64,000 nucleotides of DNA from Cordylochernes scorpioides. Lineage: Eukaryota; Arthropoda; Arachnida; Pseudoscorpiones; Chernetidae. Shown here one piece after another: positions 10,600 to 20,925 of the stretch (its first letter is position 1; each line of letters begins with the position of its first letter). The translations under genes and the position numbers were made by a program. The stretch is taken from positions 24,444,080 through 24,508,079 of the forward strand of contig CP092880.1 in NCBI GenBank assembly GCA_030710605.1. Direction: 5' to 3'. Under the pieces are notes generated by a model. It ran no database searches, was not told where the DNA came from, and saw only the letters and a program-made list of their open reading frames with translations.

Positions 10600-11480
10600 T
10601 GGCCCGGATTAGCTCGAACTTTGGCAGAATGGATGATTGTCCAACCTACATTGGTTTAGAAAATATCAAATCTTTAGCGCGAAACCGTATGCTCATCAAA
10701 AAAAATGACTTCAACGAAATTCGAAGGTGTCCATGAGAAAATCGCCCGTTAGACCGGCATAAAGAAGTCGTTGGTACATCGAATAGCGAAAAATAAACTT
10801 AACCTCAAGGCGTACAAGTTTCAAACGTTCAGCTCCTCACGGATAAGAACAAGCGCGTACGGCTGGAGAGATGTCGCCAACTCAAGCATCGAGCTACTGG
10901 TCAGCAATGGGAGCGCATCCTCTTCACGGACGAGAAGCTGTTCACCCTCGAGCAGGCGCCCAACCACCAAAACGACAGGAGCTGGTCCACTGAGGCTCCA
11001 GGCACGTCAGCCATCGTCGAACACCGCCAAAATCTGCCGTCGGTTATGGTATAGGTTAGGATTTGCGCCAGTGGCAAAGCCCCCTCGTTTTCGTTTATCA
11101 GGGGGTCAAAATCAACCAAGAAGTATATCGCCTCGACATTCTCGAGGACATCGTACTCCCGTGGGCTCAACAGCACTTCGACGATGCGGATTGGACATTC
11201 CAGCAAGACTTCGCGCCGGCTCACAAGGCGAAATTGACTCAGAACTGGTGCAGGGCCTATATTTCGGACTTCATCACGTCGGCGGAATGGCCGCCCTACT
11301 CATCCGATCTCAACCTGATGGATTACAGCGTGTGGTCCATATTATAGGCCAGGGCCTGTGTACAGGGCAACAAAAGTTCGAAGTCACTGAAGAGATCACT
11401 GCGCCGAGAATGGGACTGATTGTGGCTGGAGGATCTGCGTTCTTTAGCCGAAATTTTCAAGTTACGTTTGGATCTGAATA
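10600..11480 (+). pseudogene. Tc1/mariner-superfamily transposase relic
   Basis: Frameshifted transposase with higher GC than its surroundings. Blocks in order: KNKRVRLERCRQLKHRA, ILFTDEKLFTLE (first Asp), PLVFVYQGVKINQEVY with DILEDIVLPWAQQHF, WTFQQDFAPAHKAK (second Asp), WPPYSSDLNLMDYSVWS (third Asp). The final block resembles maT/Tc1-like groups. At least three frame changes. No clear terminal repeats found. Confidence 0.8.
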
Positions 11481-11499
11481 TCAACTATAAGAAAGGCCA

Positions 11500-12295
11500 T
11501 TTTGAACCGGCTGAAAAAATTGTTAGCTAGTATCCATATTAATGGTAAACATTGCTAATTTGAATTTGAGGCGTTTTCATATAATGTTGGAAACAAATAT
11601 GATTTTGAGATATAATGAGGATTTTATTATAAGATGTACTTTTCGATAAAGATAGAATTTTAAGAAAACCACAAATAAGTTTGAAATTTTACAATATAAT
11701 GGGAATAAATAAGATTAAGAACTTTTAAAAGTTGTAACTTTAGATAATGCAATTATAAAAATTTTAGGCAAAACACAGGTAGTTTAGTAAATTTTTAAAA
11801 TGTGAGAGATTGACGAATAATTTTTTAAGTTATTTTAAAATGCAATGAATTAAAATAGATAAATTGGATTTTTGTGTGTGATAATGAAAAATTGAGATAA
11901 AAGAGTTTGAAGTAAAAATTGAATTAAAAATAAAAAGGTAAAATTGAATTAAAATTTAATTTGAGAGAATAAAAACAAAAGGTAGGAAGGTTCTTAAATA
12001 TTATTTAAAGTAATAAAGAAATTCTTTATTGATTTTTTTTATATGCATATGGCGACATCAGAGAGCGATGACTTTCTTGGGCGTCCGTGTCCAATCAAGG
12101 ACTGGAATGAGCAATATGTTTACATCTTGTCTTAGCTTCTTGGAAAAATGTTATCAACCAATCTACGATCTATCTGAGTGTCGTTCTTACTTTTCCGATT
12201 GTCATTTTATTAAGGCCATTCTAAAGTTACAACAGGCTTGGTTTGAGTCACAAGGTTCTTTGGCCATCAGGCTTGATGTTTATTAGTGTTTTTAT
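11500..12295. other. AT-rich stretch, no gene seen
   Basis: Low-complexity AT-rich sequence. 12029-12286 is open for 85 codons on the plus strand but matches nothing I know. Confidence 0.3.
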
Positions 12296-12342
12296 TTCCT
12301 GAAAATAAAGATACTTCGGCCAGTAAATCTTTTTATTAACTT

Positions 12343-12375
12343 GACGTTTCGACAAATATCTTTTGTCCTCGTCAG
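12343..12375 (-). ncRNA. Small hammerhead ribozyme motif
   Basis: Minus strand: CTGACGA, stem II of GGACAAAA paired with a TTTGTC strand, then GAAACGTC. All core bases of the CUGANGA...GAAA hammerhead are present. Stem III is only the self-complementary ACGT, which suits cleavage as a dimer, as known for Penelope-associated small hammerheads. Confidence 0.65.
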
Positions 12376-12422
12376 AAGAATGATTTTTAATGCCTTGCTA
12401 AATGCTTAATATTTGTTTGCTC

Positions 12423-12455
12423 CTGATGAGGACAAAAGATTTTTGTTGAAACGTC
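12423..12455 (+). ncRNA. Small hammerhead ribozyme motif
   Basis: CTGATGA, a stem II of GGACAAAA/TTTTTGTT, then GAAACGTC. Stem I pairs CTC before the core with GAG after it. Partner of the motif on the other arm of the same palindrome. Confidence 0.65.
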
Positions 12456-12529
12456 GAGGTAATAAAAAGATTTACTGGCCGAGGTATCTTTATTTTCAAG
12501 AAATATGAATGCCGACCAGGCAGCCTCTA

Positions 12530-13010
12530 ACTTCACCATAGTGTTTTTATGTACAACATTGTGTATGTATGACATAAATTACGACCATATATATAGACTT
12601 ATAATAGGGTGAATTATTGGTTTTTGTTTGGTACAAGAACATTTGATTTTAGTTTTAAATGATCTTTCTTTGTAATATTTTATTTTGAGAAAAAATTAGC
12701 CACATCAAACAATGATTTATTTAACCCTCAAAGTATAAGTGAGAGCAGGTCATTCTCCTCAGGGGAATTTCCTCTAATATTGTATTGGACGATTCTGCTT
12801 ATACATGCTACACTTAGGGTGGAATCTTAGAAGAAAATGGTATTCAAACAAACTATAGACATAATCTTGAATAATACCATTTCTGAGATTCCACCCTTCA
12901 GTATCTTAATTTTCTTGAATACCATTTCTCGAATTTCACCCTTCAGTGACATAGTTTGCTTGAATACCATTTCTAAGATCCCACCATTCAATGTAGCATA
13001 TACACAATAA
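12530..13010. other. AT-rich stretch with decayed repeat ends
   Basis: 12690-12790 (minus) is a decayed relative of the CCCCTGAGGAGA tail at 30363. 12800-13000 holds short inverted pieces of repeat B (ACCATTTCT...GATTCCACCC). Confidence 0.4.
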
Positions 13011-13011
13011 G

Positions 13012-13190
13012 TATAAGCAGAATCGTCAAATACATTATTAGAGCTTTAAGAAGCGCGGTCTGGTAGATTAAATTGACGAAACTACTGGGAGGGTTCACCA
13101 ATGATGAGCCAAGTTCTCCCAAAATATTTAATCGTAGTAAAAATAGTAGAAGTTTTTTTTTATGTGTAAAAGAAACATTCATCCTTCACT
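13012..13190. repeat. Repeat B, half copy
   Basis: AGAAGCGCGGTCTGGTAGAT and GGGAGGGTTCACCAATGATG match one arm of repeat B. Confidence 0.6.
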
Positions 13191-13199
13191 GCTTTAATT

Positions 13200-13637
13200 T
13201 CCTATACACAACTCCGCCTTTGCCGGTCCCAAGCCCGGATTAAAAAGGAGGAGAGGGAGCAGTAACAAGTTCGCTAGAAAACCTGGGCTCAGCTGGCCCG
13301 GCTGATAGTACCCTGTAAGGGCTCCTGATCCAGGGATACAGGATGAGTCTGTACTCCATGTTAGGAGCGGCTGCACATGGCGTCTGTTCCTTATGTCAGA
13401 GGCGGCCATTTCATATTGGAGCTAAGTTGTCCTGTCAATGAGTAGTACTACCAGTCTTAATGACAAAGGCAGACACATTCTACTTCACCCAGTCATGATG
13501 ATTGTCAAAACTACATTATTGACTGTATTGGCTCATCCATTGATAATCTCTACTCATCCCCAGCAGACACCATCTCAAGTTCTACAAGCTTGATATCTTA
13601 ATATGATTGAGTGGAGATAAGAAAGAAGAAGAAGATT
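13200..13637 (+). repeat. Retroelement 3' end E, copy 1
   Basis: About 440 bases including TTGCCGGTCCCAAGCCCGG and ending TGAGTGGAGATAAG, then (GAA)n. Copies at 48505, 52574 (minus), 52913 and 54120. The last has a 12-base target duplication, so this is the 3' end of a LINE or LINE-dependent element with a GAA-rich tail. Confidence 0.65.
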
Positions 13638-13977
13638 GGTGGACCATGCTCCGGTCCATCCAGTGAATCCTGGGGTTGGTGACTAAGCCATAAGACGTTC
13701 GTCGCGCGCAGACGACTCTATCGATCTGTATTTCAAGGAGGTTTTTAAATCCCGGGAAGAAAATGTTGAAATTGCGCGCGTCGTTAAAATCAATAGCAAT
13801 CCATAACTTTCATCACATCGAGCATTTCGCTATTTTCTGAAGGACTGCGTCATCTTCGTTATTTGCTGCTCCAAAATCACTTTATTAGGTACCGCTCAAA
13901 AAGAGCAACCTAGTTTATGATATTTACAACAATGAATAATATGTGAAGGTTATTCATATATTAAAACAAAGCGTTGT

Positions 13978-14338
13978 GTAAAATTAATCATTCCTCCAGG
14001 GAAAAGTATCTTTTCAAAACATTTTTTTATTGTTCTCTAGCTTTCGGCATGTACGCCCTTCTACAGGAGAAAACATGGTATAATGATACGCCAATAGAAC
14101 ACAAGTTATATATAATCGGATACTATTTTACATATTTTGATAAAATTCTTTAGATATAAAAAATATTTTATATTAACTATTATAAAAATTGAGACAAATA
14201 TTTTAAAATGTCGTTCTATTGGCGTATCATTATACCAGGTTCTCCTGTAGAAGGACGTCCGTGCCCGAAAGCTAGATATTAATAAAAGTATTTTGGAAAG
14301 ATATTTTCCCTGGAGGAATGATTAATTTTACTCAATAT
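13978..14338. repeat. Penelope-type palindrome with hammerhead-like motifs
   Basis: Outer arms share ATTAATCATTCCTCCAGGGA and its complement; inner arms share GGCGTATCATTATACCA. Each arm has a CTGTAGA...CCGAAAGCT hairpin (minus 14039-14066, plus 14245-14273). That keeps stem II and GAAA of a hammerhead but has T at the conserved A of CUGANGA. Confidence 0.65.
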
Positions 14339-14377
14339 TGATGCTAGGGATTATTTTATAGAAAAACAAAGTTTTCA

Positions 14378-14447
14378 ACGCGGGATTCGATGATCCTGGT
14401 TCATGGCTGTCGGGAATCGAGGGTTTAACCACTCGTCCACCGACTCT
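14378..14447 (-). repeat. tRNA-like SINE head (Ser/Leu-like)
   Basis: Minus strand: GGTGGACGAGTGGTTAAA (A-box form of Ser/Leu tRNAs), then GATTCCCGACAGCCATGAAC and a degenerate B box ending GAATCCCGCGTT. A second copy of this head lies at 42313-42382. Confidence 0.6.
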
Positions 14448-15164
14448 TTTGTCGCCATCTTTGTTATCCCTAACATATTGTTCGGAGAGAATTCTGAAGT
14501 TATGCTCGACGGTATATCTGGCAGAAACCTGAAGATTTCTTATTTTTACTGTTTTCATTTTTTTTAATATTATCAACAGCCAAACCAGAGTTAAGTTTCT
14601 TGCACCATTTTTATTTCTCTAGTATTCCGGCTGTCTTTCAACAGGAGAACCTAGAAGTTTAACTTCCAGCTAACTATAAACGCCAAAATTAAATATCTAA
14701 ATATACAATATAATATAATGCGGCTTGTGATTGTAAAATGACATTTGAAATACTATCCCGCATGTGTTTCTTTTCAACAAAAACTCAAAATTTAATTCAC
14801 TGCAATTTATATGCTAAAATTTATTTTACATATTTTAAAATCATTTGATTGAAATTTTCTTATTTACGGTTTATGAAAAAAATATGATGAGAAGTTTTCA
14901 ACTAAATATAAAATCATCATACCTTGTGGAAATAGCAGAATGATCAGTAGGAATTTTATTTTTATTTTTAGAATGTTTTAACTCTTAAATATAAAATTAT
15001 TTTCTTTTAATAATAATCATGAATGAACTATTTTTCTGTAAATATTTGATGACAATTTTTCCTTTTTTAGCTTCTTTCTCCGTTGTTAATATCTTAAGAC
15101 TATTCTTTATGGCTTAAAATTCTTGTAACTATGTATAGATAACTGTAGAAATACATGTATGACA
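14448..15164. other. AT-rich stretch with a solo end of element G
   Basis: 14715-14800 has one end of element G (ATAATGCGGCTTGTGATTGT, then the GACATTTGAAA end). The rest shows nothing I recognise. Confidence 0.45.
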
Positions 15165-15215
15165 GGGCAAGTGTCCCTAGAAGGACATAGCGCTTTAAAT
15201 TGAAACAAAATAAAG
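15165..15215 (+). repeat. LINE 3'-end hairpin H, copy 1
   Basis: GGGCAAGTGTCCCT then GGACATAGCGCTTTAAATTG and an A-rich tail. Related ends on the minus strand at 16135-16185 and 31018-31062, with variants at 21640 (minus) and 49205. Confidence 0.5.
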
Positions 15216-15217
15216 AA

Positions 15218-15500
15218 TTAAGAAAAAGGCATCTTCTTATCGTGCAACTGAGAGTTGCTGATGGCTTGCGCCATCTATCGGAATAAATATCAACTATTCT
15301 CGTTGATTTTTAATTATTCCTGAATTGGCCAAATACCCATTCTTGATTAATCAAGAAAAGCTAACCACGGACAAGAATGGGTATTTGGCCAATTCTGGAA
15401 TAATTAAAAATCAACGAGAATAGTTGATATTTATTCCGATAGATGGCGCAAGCCATCAGCAACTTTCAGTTGCACGATAAGGAGATGCCTTTTTCTTAAT
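15218..15500. repeat. Palindrome D, copy 1
   Basis: Arms of about 125 bases, sharing GGCTTGCGCCATCTATCGGA and TCAACTATTCTCGTTGATTT in inverted orientation. The centre has lost the ribozyme seen in copy 2 but keeps AGCTAACCACGGAC. Confidence 0.8.
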
Positions 15501-16609
15501 TTATGCACCTTATCCCAGTACAATGTCACATTTGTACATTTTTTCACAAAATAAAGAATTGTCAGTTGGAAGTTATATAATTTATGTAAAAAGTAAATTC
15601 ACACTAAATAGTTCAAAGTTTTATACACAGATGGCGTGCTATTTTCCTCTATTGAAAAAATGTACTAAATATGTTTTAAAACAAGCGATAAAACTTCTGT
15701 ATCTCGATCAAATGAAATTATTTAGTACGTTATTAACAGGCAAAAGTTGAAGCTGGGTTTAAGCTAGTTACAAGTATCAGGTGTAAAAAAAGGAATTCAT
15801 TTTTATGTTATTTTGAAAATAGAGCAATCCCTAAATAAATATTTAATTAAAAAGGCATATATTGGATCAAAATATAATTTATTTTACCAATATTTCTGTT
15901 GACGTTATGTGGCGCTGAGTTTGTTGTTGACACACTTTAAAATGTTATAACACCTTGATAAAGGTTGGCGTGTTAGGCTAGTTTGTTAAGTATCAGGGGT
16001 AGAAAAGGAATTCATTTTTATGTTAAAGAAGTATCGTTAAACACCAGTTTGAATTTTTACATATAAAAAACAATAGGATATATCTAAATAAAAATATTAC
16101 TTTGATGTATTATCGCGTCATTTTTTTTACAATTATTTTATTTCCAAAGCGCTATATCCCGCAAGGGATACTTGCGCCAAACAAGGTGAAAAGTATATTT
16201 ACATTATTCAACGCATGAAAACATTAGAGATCCAGATTTTCTAGAAAGTTTAGAATGTATTTACAAAATGTGAATTGAACTTTATATATGATTTTTTATC
16301 GGAAATCAAATCGTTAAGTTCATTCTTCATTCTATAATCTTGAAATGCTGGGCAATCGATCAGTAACTGTAATGGAACAATGCAATAACCCCATTAATTT
16401 TTCCATTGCAGTAAGGGCAGTAGAAATTATTTTATTTCAAAAAGAATTATAAGCGTCTATATTAGTTTCGAAAAATATTACTCTTTAAAATTTACGTTAC
16501 TTCTATTTTAATATCGTGAAAAGTATGACAAGAGTTTGTAGAAAAAATTCCACGAAAAGAAATTCTTGGATTTTTATCCTCTCTCTTTCTCACTAATTAT
16601 TTCTCTTAG
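15501..16609. other. AT-rich stretch with repeat scraps
   Basis: 15815-15910 matches 25425-25520 (AAATAGAGCAATCC, TATTGGATCAAAA). 16135-16185 (minus) is a hairpin-H LINE end. 16370-16500 is a decayed repeat-B end. No gene seen. Confidence 0.45.
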
Positions 16610-16718
16610 ACATTCTGCTCAGACATTGGAGGGCAGCTACTAAGTCAAGCCAGACGATGCCAAGGATGGAAGCCTGCACCGATATGGACTACCGCTACTT
16701 CATCCGACCTACCATCAA
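16610..16718 (+). CDS. Candidate exon in palindrome arm
   Basis: A long pyrimidine tract ending TTCTCTTAG precedes it and GTGACG follows it. The frame between is open and reads HWRAATKSSQTMPRMEACTD, then MDYRYFIRPTIK. No family recognised. The second palindrome arm lacks the pyrimidine tract, so if the exon is real the second arm is the derived copy. Chance is a live alternative. Confidence 0.25.
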
Positions 16719-17105
16719 GGTGACGTTGAAATGAGGAGGACAACGTCACGTAACACCACACCATGGAATTATGGGAGGATACAGGGACTCTGTTTGAGGG
16801 GACAAGACGTCCCTGTGGTCTGACCTGACTTCAACTACCTTGTCATCACAGGACATTACCGCCAGGTTCCTGAGGTCTTCGTGGCTTCGACATCCTTCAA
16901 AATCTTAAAAGGCCGTTCTATAGCACTTCTTCATTCTAAAGATATCATTAAAACATTGGTACGTATTATTTTTTATATATTCACATATATTTTTATTTAT
17001 CTATTATTATTTTATCTTATTTATTCAATTTTGAATTTAAACTTATATAACCATATATGAAAAAATAGTACAAATGTGATATTATACTGGGATAAGGTGC
17101 ATAAA

Positions 17106-17417
17106 TTAAGAAAAAGGCATCTCCTTATCGTGTAACTGATAGTTGCTGATGGCTTGCGCCATCTATCGGAATAAATATCAACTATTCTCGTTGATTTTTA
17201 ATTATTCCAGAATTGGCCAATTGGCCTTGCACCACGCTGATGAGGGCCAACAGCCCGAAACGTGTCCGTGGTTAGCTTTTCTTGATTAATCAAGAATGGG
17301 TATTTGACCAATTCTGGAATAATTAAAAATCAACGAGAATAGTTGTTATTTATTCCGATAGATGGCGCAAGCCATCAGAAATTTTCAGTTGCACGATAAG
17401 GAGATGCCATTTTCTTA
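17106..17417. repeat. Palindrome D, copy 2, with central ribozyme
   Basis: Same arms as copy 1 (GGCTTGCGCCATCTATCGGA and complement). The centre keeps a well-formed hammerhead core at 17232-17271. It lies inside the spacer of the large inverted duplication. Confidence 0.85.
17232..17271 (+). ncRNA. Hammerhead ribozyme motif in palindrome D
   Basis: CCACG, CTGATGA, stem II GGGC-CAACA-GCCC, GAAA, CGTGTC, CGTGG. Stem I is five perfect pairs (CCACG/CGTGG), stem II four. The short ACGTGT between GAAA and the cleavage site can pair with itself in a dimer (two wobble pairs) but is too short for a hairpin. All core positions fit the hammerhead consensus with a GTC cleavage triplet. Confidence 0.75.
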
Positions 17418-18171
17418 ATAACTATATATGTACGATGTAATAAAGAAATCTCAATCTCTACGAATAATATTATTTAAATAAAAAACTAGTTTGTATTAAC
17501 CTATTGCGATTATAAGTAAAACATGAACCAAAGCTAGTTAGTTTGTGCATGTCATCAGGATTTCACAAGATAATTCCAATTTATACCAATGTTTTAATGA
17601 TATCTTTAGAATGAAGAAGTGCTATAGAACGGCCTTTTAAGATTTTGAAGGATGTCGAAGCCACGAAGACCTCAGGAGCCTGGCGGTAAAGTCCTGTGAT
17701 GACAAGGTAGTTGAAGTCAGGTCAGACCACAGGGACGTCTTGTCCCCTCAAACAGAGTCCCTGTATCCTCTCACAAATCCATGGTGTGGTGTTACGTGAC
17801 GTTGTCCTCCTCATTTCAACGTCACCAAGATGGTAGGTCGAGTGAAGTAGCGGTAGTCCATATCAGTGCAGGCTTCCATCCTTGGCATCGGCTGGCTTGA
17901 CTTAGTAGCTGCCCTCCAATGTCTGAGCAGCTAGAAGATCATCAATGCTTGTCGTTAAAAATTCTCACAGAAGAGCTCCCCTCTCAGGATCCCAAGAATT
18001 TTGAAGAGAATGGAAAAGCGAGCTGAACGTGCAATACCTAGCTTAACGTTCAACCAAGAGCATGTGCACGAGAGATGAGCTCAGCGAAAGAAACTTTAAA
18101 GAATTTAAAACATTTTACGAATTGTGAAAAAATAGTACAAATGTGACATTGTACTGGGATAAGATGCATAA
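17418..18171. other. Palindrome arm and unassigned flank
   Basis: Apart from the second arm of the large inverted duplication (to 17930), I see no feature. 17931-18110 is not repeated elsewhere in the window as far as I could tell. Confidence 0.35.
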
Positions 18172-18380
18172 ATTATGAAAAAGGCATCTCCTTATCGTGC
18201 AACTGAAAGTTTCTGATGGCTTACGCCATCTATCGGAATAAATATCAACTATTCTCGTTGATTTTGGAATAATTCTGGAATAATTAAAAATCAACGAGAA
18301 TAGTCGATATTTATTCCGATAGATGGCGCAAGCCATCAGAAACTTTCAGTTGCACGATAAGGAGATGCCTTTTTCATAAT
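18172..18380. repeat. Palindrome D, copy 3
   Basis: Near-perfect inverted arms with the D consensus and almost no centre. The ribozyme is absent. Confidence 0.85.
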
Positions 18381-18499
18381 TTTACAAATTGTTATTTTTA
18401 AAACACAAATATTGTTCTATTCATTTCATAGAATATGGTATAAGTCTAAGTATAGCCTTTTTAATATAAGAGTTTCTGCATGTCTACATTGTATCGTGT

Positions 18500-18880
18500 T
18501 TTCTACTGTAAAAGGGCGTTCGTGTCCGAAAACTATAGTTTAAAGATTTTGAAAAGAAGCTTCTCCCTGGAGAAGCCTGATATTTTTACTTAAAAGTATA
18601 AATACAATAGCAGCTGATGTTCTCACATCAACGAATTCCAAACATACTAAGTGTGAAGATAACTCATTCCACGAGTCTAGCATCAGTATCGCTATAAAAG
18701 GAAAACCGAAAAATGCAATATAACAGCGGTATGGTAGATTAAACTGGCAAAACTGCTGGGGGGGGTTCACCACTGATGAGCAAGGCCCTCCCATTAATTT
18801 TTTCATTGCAGTAAGGGCAGTAGAAATTGTTTAATTATCAAAAGAATCTTAGGTTTCTATAATAGTTTCGAATTTACATA
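18500..18880. repeat. Penelope-type tail joined to repeat B
   Basis: 18505-18535 is a CTGTAAAAGGGC...GTCCGAAAACT hairpin of the Penelope-tail type. 18595-18880 has one arm of repeat B (AAACTGGCAAAACTGCTGGG, CATTGCAGTAAGGGCAGTAG). Confidence 0.55.
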
Positions 18881-18984
18881 CTAGGTATGAAGACAATAGC
18901 GCCTATTACCTATCAACATTATTTCTTTAATTGTATTTAGGTCTTGAAACAGAATCTTTGAGGCAATCTTAGGGAATCACCATA

Positions 18985-19300
18985 GATACAATATAATATA
19001 ATGCGGCTTGTGATTGTAAAACGACATTTGAAAATTATCCCGCATGAGTTTCTTTTCAATGAAAAATCAAAATTTATTTTAAAGAGAAATTAAGATTATT
19101 TCTAACCTTAGGGATGAAGTATGAAAGGATGAATTGTGAAGAGTAATGATAAACGAAAAAATAAAAGTGTCCAGGGATGGGAATCGAACCCACAGTGTTC
19201 CGCTTACCGGGCAGATGCCATGACCACTAGGGCTACCCTGGACATATTTTTCCGCATTCTCATGCGGGATAATTTTCAAATGTCGTTTTACAAACACCAT
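18985..19300. mobile_element. TIR element G with tRNA-like SINE, copy 2
   Basis: The clearest copy. AAACGACATTTGAAAATTAT at the left end matches, inverted, TTTCAAATGTCGTTTTAC at the right. Between them lie the SINE body, the tRNA-like head (minus strand) and a second CATGCGGGATAA end motif. Confidence 0.8.
19171..19241 (-). repeat. tRNA-like SINE head (Thr-like), copy 2
   Basis: Minus strand has the B box GGTTCGATTCC and the A box TAGCCCTAGTGG with one extra C. CCAGGG and CCCTGG form the acceptor-like stem. Same arm set as the copy at 10421. Confidence 0.75.
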
Positions 19301-19476
19301 ATATGTTATTGGACTTAATGCATTTACTCCCATAATTCGTCTAAATAAATATTAATTATATTTCTTTAAAAACACCTTCTATCTCCTGATGATAAATATA
19401 ACTTTTCCATTACGTATTGTATAGAATAAAGGTTGAGATGTGTGTATGACCATTTATAGGAAGAACAGAGAGAGAG

Positions 19477-19785
19477 GGGGGGGGGTCGGTGGAAGGTTGG
19501 TCTAAACCGTTGGCTTTCGACCACTACGACCCGGGATCAAATCCCGCATTGGAAACTTTTTCTGATAAAAAATTGCGCCAATATCCCCGATTCTTGCAAA
19601 ATTCTAACCCCATCAGCAAGTACAAATAACCAAACGGTTTTGGCACATTTTTAAGTGCAAAATTCGAACTGCTTTTCACATGTGTAGACATGTGGTGCAC
19701 TTACAGTAAAATCAGTCGCCTACTTCTACCCACCATGATTATAATGGCCTGTACCACGTGTATTAGGAATAATAAAAAAAGAGAG
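19477..19785 (+). repeat. tRNA-derived SINE, full-length copy 3
   Basis: Complete from the GGTCGGTGGAAGG head through GATCAAATCCCG, the T-rich tract, and CACATGTGTAGACATGTGG, to an AATAATAAAAA tail. About 300 bp. It serves as the reference for the interrupted copies. Confidence 0.85.
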
Positions 19786-20034
19786 AGAATGTGTAGAATA
19801 AAATAAATATCTATAAAGAGATTTGCAGAACGCTAAATATCTAAAATGTTTGCAAGCCTGATATTAATCCAATATGAAAATGGCATGTTTACATCTGAAA
19901 GAGAATTATTGCTATATTACAGTTTTAAAAGGCAATAATGGCCTTTACTATATAGTCATAGATAAAATAAAATAATTGAACTAATAAGTCAATCTTCTAT
20001 ATAGATAATTGAATAGCGGCAACATATGCATACA

Positions 20035-20165
20035 TTATATGTTATCAAATTACGAAACTATTTTAGACGCGTAATATTCTTTTTAAAATAAAACAATTTC
20101 TACTTTTTTTTAAAAATAATATTACGCGTCTAAAATAGCTTCGTAATTTGATAACAGATGGCGCG
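20035..20165. repeat. Minimal palindrome of repeat B type
   Basis: TTATCAAATTACGAAACTAT and ACGCGTAATATT on the left are mirrored on the right, ending in GATGGCGCGC. It is essentially only the two ends of the element. Confidence 0.75.
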
Positions 20166-20284
20166 CTAGTGCATCGTAATATAATTGTTCGAATAAAAGA
20201 CACAAATTGATATTTGCGAAAGAGCGATTGATCGAAGCATATTATATATTTATAATTATATGTAATTCTGCTGTCCTAAAAGCT

Positions 20285-20845
20285 TATGTCCATAGTTCAT
20301 CTAAAATACCCATTCGAAGAGTCAAGCATCAGTATCACTATAAAAGGAAGTTCCAAAAATGCAATATAGTTCCAACGGGAGCTCGAAAGATAAAAGCCAG
20401 ACTCCTGATCTCTGATGATCCCCTATTTTTGAATCCTAGGGAGCTTTAGTCGTACTTGGTGCTGCCTTGGTTCCCTCGCAAGCGGCGCGCTGTTACCAGA
20501 TGCAGCGGGCTGTTTCCATGTGTCGTCCAGTCAATTTTGTCCGAAAAAGTCCCCAGGGACTTACAGCGGACGGGGATAATTTCTCTCCAAAAATGCAATA
20601 TCTGAAAGCATGTAGAAGGCTGATTAATTGTCATCCAAAAATGCAATATAACAGCGGTATGGTAGATTAAACTGGCGAAACCGCTGGGAGGGTTCACCAC
20701 TGATGAGCCAGGCCCTCCCATTGATTTTTCCATTGCAGTAAGGGCAGTAGAAATTGTTTTATTTTAAAAAGAATATTACGCGTCTAAAATAGTTTCGTAA
20801 TTTGATAACAGATGGCGCGCTAGTGCATCGTAATACATTATATGT
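20285..20845. repeat. Repeat B with unrelated GC-richer insert
   Basis: 20285-20370 and 20580-20845 carry repeat-B pieces (CAATATAACAGCGGTATGG, then the B end ATGGCGCGC). Between them, about 20370-20580 is GC-richer and open for 67-95 codons on both strands without a recognisable product. Confidence 0.5.
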
Positions 20846-20854
20846 CGGAATAAT

Positions 20855-20925
20855 ATTCGTTGTGGTTGCTGTGTCCAATAAAGAACTTCAGATATCTCCA
20901 TGCATCTCTATAAGTATCAACATTG
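20855..20925 (-). repeat. LINE 3' end scrap
   Basis: Minus strand matches the 3' UTR ending ATGGAGA...TCTGA...TTGGACACAGCAAC of the LINEs at 47917 and 56950. Confidence 0.5.

Larger units (their letters stand above)
12299..12529. repeat. Ribozyme-bearing palindrome C, copy 1
   Basis: Inverted arms (12299-12378 and 12418-12503) share GAAAATAAAGATACTTCGGC and AGTAAATCTTTTTATTA. Each arm carries a small hammerhead-type core near its inner end. Related copies at 23672, 39674, 43052 and 53292. Confidence 0.8.
16615..17930. repeat. Large inverted duplication, 347-bp arms
   Basis: 16615-16961 is repeated in reverse complement at 17584-17930 with only scattered mismatches by eye. The 620-base spacer holds palindrome D copy 2. 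The arms are GC-richer than the surroundings and share no sequence with transposon ends I recognise. Confidence 0.9.

Noticed and set aside
10771..11490. 239-codon frame as an intact gene.
   Set aside because: Long but mostly in the wrong frame. The conserved transposase blocks lie in other frames, so the feature is a frameshifted transposase relic.
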